12,393 bases of DNA. Origin: Planctomycetota bacterium (GTDB taxonomy: Bacteria > Planctomycetota > UBA1135 > GCA-002686595). The notes beneath the pieces were generated by a model, which saw only the letters and a list, made by a program, of their open reading frames with translations, did no database searches and was not told the origin of the DNA. The position numbers and the translations under genes were made by a program. This document shows, one piece after another, positions 1 through 7,420 of the stretch. How positions within the stretch are numbered: the first letter of the stretch is position 1; the number at the start of each line of letters is the position of its first letter. The stretch spans positions 1 through 12,393 of the forward strand of contig JAJDES010000025.1 of the NCBI GenBank assembly GCA_029259675.1, in the 5' to 3' direction.

Positions 1-3000
1 GGTGATTCCATTCTCTTCGGCACTGGCGAGCAAATCGTTGTCATCTCAAAGGGCAGCGTACAGGGGCAATTCGATGGACCGCGCGACGGCGACCCCATCT
101 TGAGCCTCGGCTACGACGAGCTCGGACGCCTGTGGTGCTTGACAGTCCGCGCCTTATACCGGTGCGACATGCCCAGCTGGGACCAAGCGCTTCAAGCTCC
201 AGGGGAGTGGACAGTGCTACCGATTCCGACTTCACTGATTGAAGACTCGGCCTTGGGTCGAATCATGATCAGCGGCGAGCTCGTTTACTTCCTGCCGCAC
301 AACACTCAATACCTTCATCAACTCAGTTACTGGGACGGCGAACGCGTTCACCACCTGCCCTTCAACAATGGCGGGACCAACATTCCGGCGGCCGTCATTA
401 CAAAGGATGGATCACTCCTTGTAGCGACGCTGCAGGGCAATCTTTGGATCCATCGCGATCAGACTTGGACGCGGGTCGCTCCCCACGCTCTAGGCGGCAA
501 TCGCGCGCATTCCCTTTGCATGGCCATCGACGATCAAGGGCACGAAACCTTGGTCTTGGTCACGAGCTCCGGCAAGGTCTACGCCTGCGACTTGGACTCG
601 ACGCGCTGGCGGTCCTTCGATCCCAGCTCCGCCGGACTTTGGTCCAACGTGCACGCCATGTCGCCCGCGCGCCAAGGGGGCTTCTGGATCGGGACGGGCC
701 GCGGCATCGCCCGCTTCGATGGACGCGAATTTCACGAGGCCACCGTTTACGCCGCTGATCATCCCCTCTCCACAGTCACCTCGATTTTCGAGGACAAAGG
801 AGGCGACCTGTGGGTTGGCAGCGGAGGGTCCTTTACCGGCGTTTGCCGCAGGCGAAACGGGCGTTGGAGCCACTTGGAGCCTGAATCCATGGGCGGGCTC
901 CATGTGCATCAAATACGCCAGGGGCCACGGGATGAGCTTTGGTTCTTGCTCTTGGGCAACACCTACAACGACCCCCCCACCGGTGGAGTCGCAATCTATT
1001 CAGGCGATCGTTTTGAAGCCGTCGATTTGCCTTCGGGCCGCTTCTACGACGTCGCCTTTGACACGGCCGGCAACCCGACCTTGGCCGGACTCTCCACCGT
1101 TTATCGCAAGGGAGAGCAAAGTTGGTTCACCCTTGGGGAACCATCCAAGCCGCGCACGAACTTCGTGCTGCATTTCGACCAAAGCCAAACTCTTTGGCGC
1201 GGGCACGGCTATCAACAGGGCGGCTTGGAAATTTTCAGCTCGGGCAGTTGGCTGCCGGCCCCGACTCCGCAGCTTGCACGCGCCTCTGCATTGAGCATTT
1301 CCGAAGACACCGACGGGCGGCTTTGGTTTGCTTCGGATCGCGGACTATTCAGCTACTTCGACGGGGATTCCCAGGAAGTAACCCAGGAACCCGGCCTCGA
1401 ATCCAATGACTTTTGGCCATCCCGACCCGATGGGCAGGGCGGTCTGTGGCTTGGGTCCCTCAGTCAGGGAGTGATTCACTACCGGCCCGATGATCAGAGT
1501 GCGCCGATATTCAGCAAGTTAACCACCGAACTCGATGCAAACGGCAGCGCGACAGCCGTCATCTGGGCTGCATTGGATCCCTGGTCCAAATCTCCGCCGG
1601 AGAGCCTGAGTTATCGCATACGCATCAACGGCGGCGATTGGTCACCTTGGGAGCAAGTCCTTTCGCGGAAGCTGACCGACTTTGAATCCGGTCAGTACAA
1701 CTTCGAATTCGAAGTTTCGGATTTGGCGGGCAATCGCTCGCGCTACGAAAAGCCCTTCGCTGTTGTTATCGCCCCGCCGCGCTGGAAGCGCCCGCTGGTT
1801 GTCCTTCCGCTGGCTGTGTCGATCCTGACACTCACCGCTTTGATCGGGTTCATGCGTCATCGCAAGCGCGAGCGGGAGTTCGCGACCAAGCATGAACGCA
1901 ATGCCATCCGCGCGTCGGAGGAGCACTATCGCTCCTTGGTTGACCGCGCAGATCTGACTTTGGCTTGCTTTGGCAGCGATGGTCAACTTGAGTACATCAG
2001 CCCCCACGTCGAGCAATTGACCGGTTACAAGCCGGAAGACTTCCTGCGCGACCCCACTCTCGAAAGCAAGATTGTGCATCCGGCCGATGCGCGGCGACTG
2101 CAAGTCTTCGTTGCGGCTCGCGATCACCGCTACGTAAGCCCGACGACGCTGGAGGAAGAGCTTCGACTCAGGCATCGCGACGGTTCCTGGCGTTGGGTCT
2201 ACGTCAAGCAAAGTCCGCATTTCGACGCCTCAGAAAATCTCGTCGGCTACGACTCGCTGGCCTACGACATTACCGCTCGAGTTGAACTCGAAAAGGCCCT
2301 GCGCGAGAGTGAAGAGCAGTTTCGCCGCATCGTCGAAACCTGCAACGAGGGCGTTTGGATCCTGGATAGCTCGGCTTGCACGCGCTACCTCAACGCGCAA
2401 ATGGCCAGCATGCTGGGCGCGGCATCACCTGATGCCGTCCTGGGCCACGGGCTGGACAGCTTCCTCTCCGGCGACGACAAGCGCAAATTTATTGAGACCA
2501 CCCAGCGCGCCACACACATGGCACCCAAGCAATGCCAATTGACGCTCAGCCTTGAGGATGGGAATAGTTTGCAAGTCATCGCCAGCGTCAGCCATATCGG
2601 CGGCCGCGAAGACTGGAAGACCTTGGCCATGGTGGTTGACATCAGTCGCTATGTGCAAGCCGAAGAAGCCCTGCGCCACTCCCAAAAACTCGAAAGCCTC
2701 GGTGTCTTGGCGGGAGGCGTGGCCCACGACTTCAACAATCTTTTGACAGTTGTTCTGGGCAATGCGGAATTGGCCAGGCGCAAGTTGCGCGGGGATCCGA
2801 GCGCCATGCTCCAAATCCAAAAGATCGAGTACGCAGCCCACCGAGCCGCTGATTTCTGTCAACAACTCTTGGCTTTTGCAGGTCGCGCGAACATTGACAT
2901 GACCATGCTCAACATCGGCGAGCTGGTGGTCGACATGTTGCGACTCTTGTCCACTTCCATCCCCAAAACAGTCGCCCTTGAAACGACCCACGCCGGCTTC

Positions 3001-3816
3001 CTACCCAACGTTACCGGCGACGCCAGTCAGCTGAGCCAGGTCCTCATGAACCTGGTGCTCAATGCCGCCGAAGCCATCGGTGAAGAGGAGGGGAGCATTT
3101 CAGTCGAGACCTCATTGGTCAATCTCACGCGCGAAGAGATCGAGACGAGCTTGGTGCCCGATCGCGCTGAGCCGGGTGCCTACATTTGCCTGGCCGTCAG
3201 CGATACGGGCTGCGGCCTCGATGAGAGCAGTCGAGGCAAAATCTTTGATCCGTTCTTCACGACAAAATTCACGGGTCGCGGCCTCGGGTTGGCAGCCGTG
3301 CGGGGCATCATTCGTTCCCATCGAGGAACGATGACACTCGCCAGTGAAGTCGGGGTCGGATCTGAATTTCGCATCTACCTTCCCGTTGCCACCCAAGCTG
3401 AGGGAACGGCGATTGACTACGACAGCAGTTTCCAAACCGCCGCCCATGGAACCGTGCTCGTGGTGGACGATGAGTTCCTCGTGCGAACCGTCGGCAGGGA
3501 GATGCTCGAATCCCTGGGTTACCAAGTACTGACCGCCGAAAACGGTCATTCAGCCCTGCAGATCTACAGCGAGAACGCAGACAACATTTCCGCGGTGCTG
3601 CTGGACATGACCATGCCGGACCGCAATGGCGTTGAAGTGCTCGGTGATATTCGCAAGGTGCGCAGCGACGCCTGCGTCGTCATTGCCAGCGGGTACAGCA
3701 CCCAAGAATATGCCAACCGCTTTGAAATCGAGCGCCCCCAGGGCTTCATCCAAAAGCCGTTCACGCGCGAGGACCTGCGCCTCAAATTGGCCGCGGCCAT
3801 CGCCAATAACGCCTGA
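1..3816 (+). CDS. Hybrid sensor histidine kinase with two-component-regulator propeller (5' end outside window)
   Basis: The frame is open from base 1, so the start lies upstream; 1271 residues are visible. In window codons: about 1-505 are beta-propeller blades of the Reg_prop type, with repeated motifs such as GGDLWVGSGG, GGFWIGTGRGIARFDG, DGRLWFASDRGLF and GGLWLGSLSQGVIHY. Codons 537-592 resemble a Y_Y_Y domain. Codons about 597-618 are one membrane helix followed by a basic stretch (HRKRERE). Two PAS domains follow (about 639-765 and 769-885). The HisKA motif GVAHDFNNLL has phospho-accepting His909. The HATPase has N-box Asn1017/Asn1021, G1 box DTGCG (from 1068) and G2 box GRGLG (1092-1096). 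The C-terminal receiver has the acidic pair Asp1156-Asp1157, phospho-acceptor Asp1202, Ser1230 and Lys1252. By family, the periplasmic propeller senses a ligand and the cytoplasmic part autophosphorylates His and passes phosphate to Asp. All catalytic residues look intact. No DNA-binding domain follows the receiver, so the output must be another protein. The domain calls are strong; the ligand is unknown. Confidence 0.93.
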   Translation, partial: GDSILFGTGEQIVVISKGSVQGQFDGPRDGDPILSLGYDELGRLWCLTVRALYRCDMPSWDQALQAPGEWTVLPIPTSLIEDSALGRIMISGELVYFLPHNTQYLHQLSYWDGERVHHLPFNNGGTNIPAAVITKDGSLLVATLQGNLWIHRDQTWTRVAPHALGGNRAHSLCMAIDDQGHETLVLVTSSGKVYACDLDSTRWRSFDPSSAGLWSNVHAMSPARQGGFWIGTGRGIARFDGREFHEATVYAADHPLSTVTSIFEDKGGDLWVGSGGSFTGVCRRRNGRWSHLEPESMGGLHVHQIRQGPRDELWFLLLGNTYNDPPTGGVAIYSGDRFEAVDLPSGRFYDVAFDTAGNPTLAGLSTVYRKGEQSWFTLGEPSKPRTNFVLHFDQSQTLWRGHGYQQGGLEIFSSGSWLPAPTPQLARASALSISEDTDGRLWFASDRGLFSYFDGDSQEVTQEPGLESNDFWPSRPDGQGGLWLGSLSQGVIHYRPDDQSAPIFSKLTTELDANGSATAVIWAALDPWSKSPPESLSYRIRINGGDWSPWEQVLSRKLTDFESGQYNFEFEVSDLAGNRSRYEKPFAVVIAPPRWKRPLVVLPLAVSILTLTALIGFMRHRKREREFATKHERNAIRASEEHYRSLVDRADLTLACFGSDGQLEYISPHVEQLTGYKPEDFLRDPTLESKIVHPADARRLQVFVAARDHRYVSPTTLEEELRLRHRDGSWRWVYVKQSPHFDASENLVGYDSLAYDITARVELEKALRESEEQFRRIVETCNEGVWILDSSACTRYLNAQMASMLGAASPDAVLGHGLDSFLSGDDKRKFIETTQRATHMAPKQCQLTLSLEDGNSLQVIASVSHIGGREDWKTLAMVVDISRYVQAEEALRHSQKLESLGVLAGGVAHDFNNLLTVVLGNAELARRKLRGDPSAMLQIQKIEYAAHRAADFCQQLLAFAGRANIDMTMLNIGELVVDMLRLLSTSIPKTVALETTHAGFLPNVTGDASQLSQVLMNLVLNAAEAIGEEEGSISVETSLVNLTREEIETSLVPDRAEPGAYICLAVSDTGCGLDESSRGKIFDPFFTTKFTGRGLGLAAVRGIIRSHRGTMTLASEVGVGSEFRIYLPVATQAEGTAIDYDSSFQTAAHGTVLVVDDEFLVRTVGREMLESLGYQVLTAENGHSALQIYSENADNISAVLLDMTMPDRNGVEVLGDIRKVRSDACVVIASGYSTQEYANRFEIERPQGFIQKPFTREDLRLKLAAAIANNA

Positions 3817-3871
3817 AACGGGTTCGGGCGCTTTGGTTTCGGAAGGGGTTCGGGGAAGGCCGAACTGCATG

Positions 3872-3892
3872 GGCGAAGCCGGCGGCCTCGCC
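3872..3892 (+). terminator. GC-rich hairpin after the kinase gene, possible terminator
   Basis: GGCGAAGCC (3872-3880) pairs with GGCCTCGCC (3884-3892) around a GGC loop, giving a nine-pair stem with one A-C mismatch. It lies 56 bases after the kinase stop. There is no T-tract, so an intrinsic terminator is uncertain; it could also simply reflect GC-rich sequence. Confidence 0.3.
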
Positions 3893-3895
3893 AAG

Positions 3896-3901
3896 TAAAC
3901 T
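3896..3901 (+). promoter_or_regulatory. Candidate -10 element for a leaderless TPR-gene transcript
   Basis: TAAACT fits the bacterial -10 pattern TANNNT. It sits at -12 to -7 relative to the A of the ATG at 3908, which is where a -10 box must lie if transcription starts on the start codon. No Shine-Dalgarno sequence precedes this ATG (the upstream bases are TGCGCCC). I see no good -35 box, so this rests on one short motif and its position. Confidence 0.35.
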
Positions 3902-3907
3902 GCGCCC

Positions 3908-5410
3908 ATGTGCCGCCGCTCTCACTCCGCTTTGCTGCTGTTGATTTGGATGCTGTCCGTCCCCGTCGGCTGCTCCGATCCCGTTACCGGCAAGCGCGCG
4001 AACTCGGTCCCGACTGAAGTCGACAGTCCCGACGCGCCCGCGGAGGAGGCGGACAACATTCGACCGGCCCTGGACATTCCCGTACCGCCGGGGCTCGAAC
4101 GAATCGGCAGGGAAGTCGTCAGCTTGCTTGAGGAATGCACCGCGCAGGTTCGCGGCAACCCGCTCGATGCGGAAGCCTGGCTCGAATTAGCCATGGCCTA
4201 CCAAGCCCATGAACTCTTCCCCGAAGCCATCCGTTGCTACCAACAACTGGCCGGCCTCGCTCCGCAGCGGCCCGCATTCGTTCACTACAACCGCGCCACG
4301 TGCCTGGCGCGAATGGGACAAATAGAAGCCGCCGTCGAAGCCTCGAAGTTGGCGCAGAGCTTTGATTCCAATTACCCGCCTATCTATTGGCGGCGCGGCA
4401 TTTGGCTGATGGACTTGAGCCGACTGGATGCGGCCGAAAGCGCCTTCCGGCGCGCCACCGAGGTCGCTCCGGATGACCACGCCGGTTGGATTGGTCTCGC
4501 GCGCATCGCGCTCGAACACGAAGACTACGCCCAAGCGCGCGACTTGCTGGAAAAGCTTAGGCAGCAAAACCCCACGATGGGCTATGTGCACTTGCTACTG
4601 GGCATGGCCTACCGCGGCCTGGGTCAAATGGAGCTTAGCAAGACGTCCACCGAGCTCGGCGCCGGCCAACTGCCGATATGGTTTGATGAATGGCAAGTCG
4701 AAGTGGATCGCAAGGGTACGCGCCTTCTGCTCCGTTTGGATCGAGCGCGGGAAGCTGTGCGCGATGGTCGCGCTGAGGAGGTCATACCTGAGTTGGAAAA
4801 GCTCTTTGAAACCTACCCAACCGAGATTCCCCTCTTGAGCACTTTGACTCCCGCCTACGTGGCTACCGGTCAAATCGAGCGCGCAATCGAGATTCAGGAA
4901 ATCGCCTTGGCCCAGCGCGCGAACCATTTCCGCATTCACTTCAATTTGGGGCTTTTGTTGGCCCGTAAGAACCAACTGGAGAAGGCGCTTTTCCACACCG
5001 AACGTGCGGTCGAACTCAACCCTGCGCTTTCCAGCATCCATTCCCACAAGCAGCAGCTGTTGCTGCAGATGGGTCGCAAGCATGACGCCATCGACGTTTA
5101 CTTCGAAGCGGATAGGGTCGAGGCCTTGGACGCCGGGCTGTGCTATTCAAGCGGACGACTGTTGGCCCAAGAAGCGCGCTGGGAAGAAGCCTCAAAGTGT
5201 TTCGAACGAGCTGCTCGTTTGGCCCCCGGTCAAGCCACCCCACTGTTGTGGCTGGCCATATCCAGGGCGGAACTGGGACAGTACCTAGCGGCCTGCGAAG
5301 CGCGCGATCTGGCGGCGAAACTCGAGCCCAAGCACGAGTTGCTGGGGCCACTTGCACAGAAACTGGAGCTGTTGGCCGACGACCAAGGGCTTTTGGAAAG
5401 CAATCGATAG
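3908..5410 (+). CDS. TPR-repeat lipoprotein
   Basis: This is a 500-residue protein. The N-terminus (MCRR, then LLLLIWMLSVPVGC) is a lipoprotein-type signal ending at Cys22; the lipobox VPVGC is imperfect because Pro is at -3. Ser at +2 suggests outer-membrane sorting if the Lol rule applies. A low-complexity acidic/proline linker (about 23-60) leads into roughly ten tetratricopeptide repeats from about residue 84 to the C-terminus, with typical spacing and motifs such as NPLDAEAWLELAMAYQAHE, DHAGWIGLARIALEHEDYA and FNLGLLLARKNQLEKAL. TPRs are protein-protein scaffolds, and no enzymatic domain is visible. The next gene begins one base after this stop, so the two are very probably co-transcribed and the products may act together in the envelope. 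The ATG at 3908 was chosen because the signal peptide starts there; it has no Shine-Dalgarno sequence. The TPR call is firm, the lipoprotein call likely and the role unknown. Confidence 0.92.
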   Translation: MCRRSHSALLLLIWMLSVPVGCSDPVTGKRANSVPTEVDSPDAPAEEADNIRPALDIPVPPGLERIGREVVSLLEECTAQVRGNPLDAEAWLELAMAYQAHELFPEAIRCYQQLAGLAPQRPAFVHYNRATCLARMGQIEAAVEASKLAQSFDSNYPPIYWRRGIWLMDLSRLDAAESAFRRATEVAPDDHAGWIGLARIALEHEDYAQARDLLEKLRQQNPTMGYVHLLLGMAYRGLGQMELSKTSTELGAGQLPIWFDEWQVEVDRKGTRLLLRLDRAREAVRDGRAEEVIPELEKLFETYPTEIPLLSTLTPAYVATGQIERAIEIQEIALAQRANHFRIHFNLGLLLARKNQLEKALFHTERAVELNPALSSIHSHKQQLLLQMGRKHDAIDVYFEADRVEALDAGLCYSSGRLLAQEARWEEASKCFERAARLAPGQATPLLWLAISRAELGQYLAACEARDLAAKLEPKHELLGPLAQKLELLADDQGLLESNR

Positions 5411-5411
5411 C

Positions 5412-7226
5412 ATGCGCCCCCATAGACATCACTTGCGAGTCCACGCCGCGACAGTCGCGCTTTACTTGACACTGGCCGCGTGCTCCAAAACGGTTGAAAA
5501 AGACCAAGCTGCGAATTCCGCCAGCAGCCCGGCGCAGTCGACGGGCGCTTTGAAGGATCCCGATCCTGCTGCCAAAAATACCGCCGGATCCATCGGCGCT
5601 CAGGAAGCGGCGGACGAATCCGTGAGTTCCGGCCCCGCCTGGTTCAAAGACGTCGCCGCCCTACGCGGCCTAAGCTTCCAGCACCAAAGCGGACACTTAG
5701 AGGCTTATTTGATGCCCGAAGTGGTTTGCGGCGGCGGAGCTTTGTTCGACTTCGACAACGACGGCGACTTGGATGCTTACCTGGTCCAAAGCGGATCTTT
5801 GTATGACGATCCGGCAAAGCAACCCGGCAATCAATTATTTGAAAACGACGGCGCAGCTCACTTCGCCGACGTTTCCGACAAGCTCGGAGCCGATGATCGC
5901 GGCTACGGAATGGGCGTGGCTGCGGCAGATCTCAGCGGCGACGGCAGCGTCGACCTCTATGTGACCAACTTGCGCGAGAACGCCCTTTACTGGAATCGCG
6001 CGGGCAAGGCCTTCGAACAAGCCGCGGATTCGGTCGGCGCCAATCAATCGGGTTGGGGCACCAGCGCCCTCGCCTTCGATGCGGAGGGTGACGGCGATCT
6101 GGACCTTTTCGTCGTCAACTATCTCGACTGGCGCGAATCGATCGAACTCGATTGCCAAAATCACCTGGGTCAGAAGGACTACTGCGGCCCCGCCAGCTAC
6201 AACGCTCCCGCGCGCGACGCCCTGCTACTGAATGACGGCGAAGGCCAGTTCCTCGACGCCAGTGAAGAGAGCGGTGTCGCCGCAGAGCGCGGCACCGGCC
6301 TGGGTGTTTCCGCTGCAGACTTCGACTCCGACGGGCATCTGGACGTCTTCGTCGCCAACGACGGGATGCCCGATCACCTTTGGCACAACCACGGTCAGGG
6401 CAAGTTTGAGAACATCGCCCTGGAGGCCGGTTGCGCCCTGGATCAAGAGGGCTTGCCCAAGGCGGGCATGGGCGTCGCTATCGCCGACATAGATGAAGAT
6501 GGCGATTCGGACTTGTACATCTGCAACCTCAAAGGCGAGTCCGATTCCGTTTACACCAACGAGGGCGGTTGGTTCAGTGATCGCACATCACGCCTGGGTT
6601 TGCGGCTAGTCAGCCGCCCCTTCACTCGCTTCGGCCTGGGTTGGATTGACTTTGACAACGACACCTACTTCGATCTATTTCAAGCCAACGGTCGCGTCGC
6701 GCGCCAAGCCGTTGACTGGAGCGACGATCCCTACGCGGAGCCCAACCTGCTTTATCGCGGCAGCGAAGACGGGCGCTTCCATGAAATTTTGCCGCGCGGC
6801 GGAACAGCACAAGCGTTGAATCTAAGCAGCCGAGCAGCCGCCTTCGGTGATGTGGATGGTGACGGCGGGATGGATATTCTCGTAGTCAACCGCGACGGGC
6901 CCGCAAACCTCCTGCTCAATCAACACCCCGGGCGCGGCCACTGGTTGCTGGTTCGCCTGATGAGCGGAAACAGCGATGCCTTGCACGCGGAACTCGATGT
7001 GGAACTGGAAGAGCGAGTCCTGCACCGCGATGCGCGCGCGGCCTACAGCTACCTAGCAAGCAATGATCCGCGCGTGCACGTCGGCCTCGGCGCGGAAACG
7101 CTGGTAAAGCGATTGGTGGTCCGTTGGGCGGATGGAACGCGAGAGAGCTTCCCTTGCCCCGCTATCGACCGTTTGCTGGTGCTCGAACGCGGCCGTGGGA
7201 CGGAGCTGGCGGACTCCGCCGAATAG
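5412..7226 (+). CDS. FG-GAP/VCBS-repeat lipoprotein with ASPIC/UnbV C-terminal domain (CRTAC1-like)
   Basis: This protein has 604 residues from the ATG at 5412. The frame is open upstream to 5352, but 5412 is preferred because it gives a clean lipoprotein signal (MRPHRHHLR, hydrophobic core, lipobox LAAC with Cys24). A low-complexity linker follows. At least seven calcium-binding-like FG-GAP/VCBS motifs mark a beta-propeller: DFDNDGDLD (113-121), DLSGDGSVD, DAEGDGDLD, DFDSDGHLD, DIDEDGDSD, a degenerate DFDNDTYFD, and DVDGDGGMD (from 480). The end (about 498-600) matches the ASPIC/UnbV pattern, with YLASNDPRVHVGLG and VKRLVVRWADGTRESF. This architecture resembles bacterial relatives of cartilage acidic protein 1. 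Such proteins are common in Planctomycetota and Acidobacteriota, often next to TPR proteins, with no established biochemical role. The gene begins one base after the TPR stop, which suggests translational coupling. The likely location is the envelope, calcium-stabilised. Confidence 0.93.
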   Translation: MRPHRHHLRVHAATVALYLTLAACSKTVEKDQAANSASSPAQSTGALKDPDPAAKNTAGSIGAQEAADESVSSGPAWFKDVAALRGLSFQHQSGHLEAYLMPEVVCGGGALFDFDNDGDLDAYLVQSGSLYDDPAKQPGNQLFENDGAAHFADVSDKLGADDRGYGMGVAAADLSGDGSVDLYVTNLRENALYWNRAGKAFEQAADSVGANQSGWGTSALAFDAEGDGDLDLFVVNYLDWRESIELDCQNHLGQKDYCGPASYNAPARDALLLNDGEGQFLDASEESGVAAERGTGLGVSAADFDSDGHLDVFVANDGMPDHLWHNHGQGKFENIALEAGCALDQEGLPKAGMGVAIADIDEDGDSDLYICNLKGESDSVYTNEGGWFSDRTSRLGLRLVSRPFTRFGLGWIDFDNDTYFDLFQANGRVARQAVDWSDDPYAEPNLLYRGSEDGRFHEILPRGGTAQALNLSSRAAAFGDVDGDGGMDILVVNRDGPANLLLNQHPGRGHWLLVRLMSGNSDALHAELDVELEERVLHRDARAAYSYLASNDPRVHVGLGAETLVKRLVVRWADGTRESFPCPAIDRLLVLERGRGTELADSAE

Positions 7227-7277
7227 CGCTTCAACAGCTCCGCACGCCAATTGATTGGACTCCTGGTCCCTCGATGG

Positions 7278-7318
7278 AATTGGGCAAAGCCTAAGCTGCT
7301 ACCGGCCTGCCCAATTTT
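7278..7318 (+). terminator. Stem-loop with T-tract after the CRTAC1-like gene
   Basis: AATTGGGCA (7278-7286) is perfectly complementary to TGCCCAATT (7308-7316), and GCC/GGC inside the loop (7289-7291 and 7304-7306) can also pair. The right arm runs into TTTT (7315-7318). It lies 51 bases after the stop of the + strand gene and between convergent genes, so it fits an intrinsic terminator. Because the arms are flanked by A/T on both sides, it could also act on the minus strand. Confidence 0.6.
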
Positions 7319-7361
7319 CGTTCGGAGCTCGCACGACACATACTCGCGCCGGCGCCAATCC

Positions 7362-7379
7362 CCGGCTTATCCAAGCCGG
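7362..7379. terminator. Second hairpin in the convergent spacer, possible terminator of the minus-strand gene
   Basis: CCGGCTT (7362-7368) pairs with AAGCCGG (7373-7379) around a four-base ATCC loop. It lies about 40 bases beyond the stop of the minus-strand gene. The stem is perfect, but no T-tract follows on either strand, so the role is tentative. Confidence 0.35.
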
Positions 7380-7420
7380 ACGCCATCCTGGTGATCCATG
7401 CGATCCGTTTGGCGCCGCGC

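Noticed and set aside
1642..2220. Minus-strand open frame of 192 codons inside the kinase gene
   Set aside because: It lies opposite well-conserved PAS/TM coding sequence and shows no recognisable motif; long antisense frames are expected in GC-rich genes.
100..3816. TTG at 100 as the true start of the kinase gene
   Set aside because: The same frame is open back to base 1 with propeller-like sequence (SILFGTGEQIVVI), so the protein begins upstream of the window.
5352..5411. Longer N-terminus of the CRTAC1-like protein starting inside the TPR gene
   Set aside because: It would bury the lipoprotein signal behind 20 extra residues and overlap the end of the TPR gene; ATG 5412 gives a clean signal.
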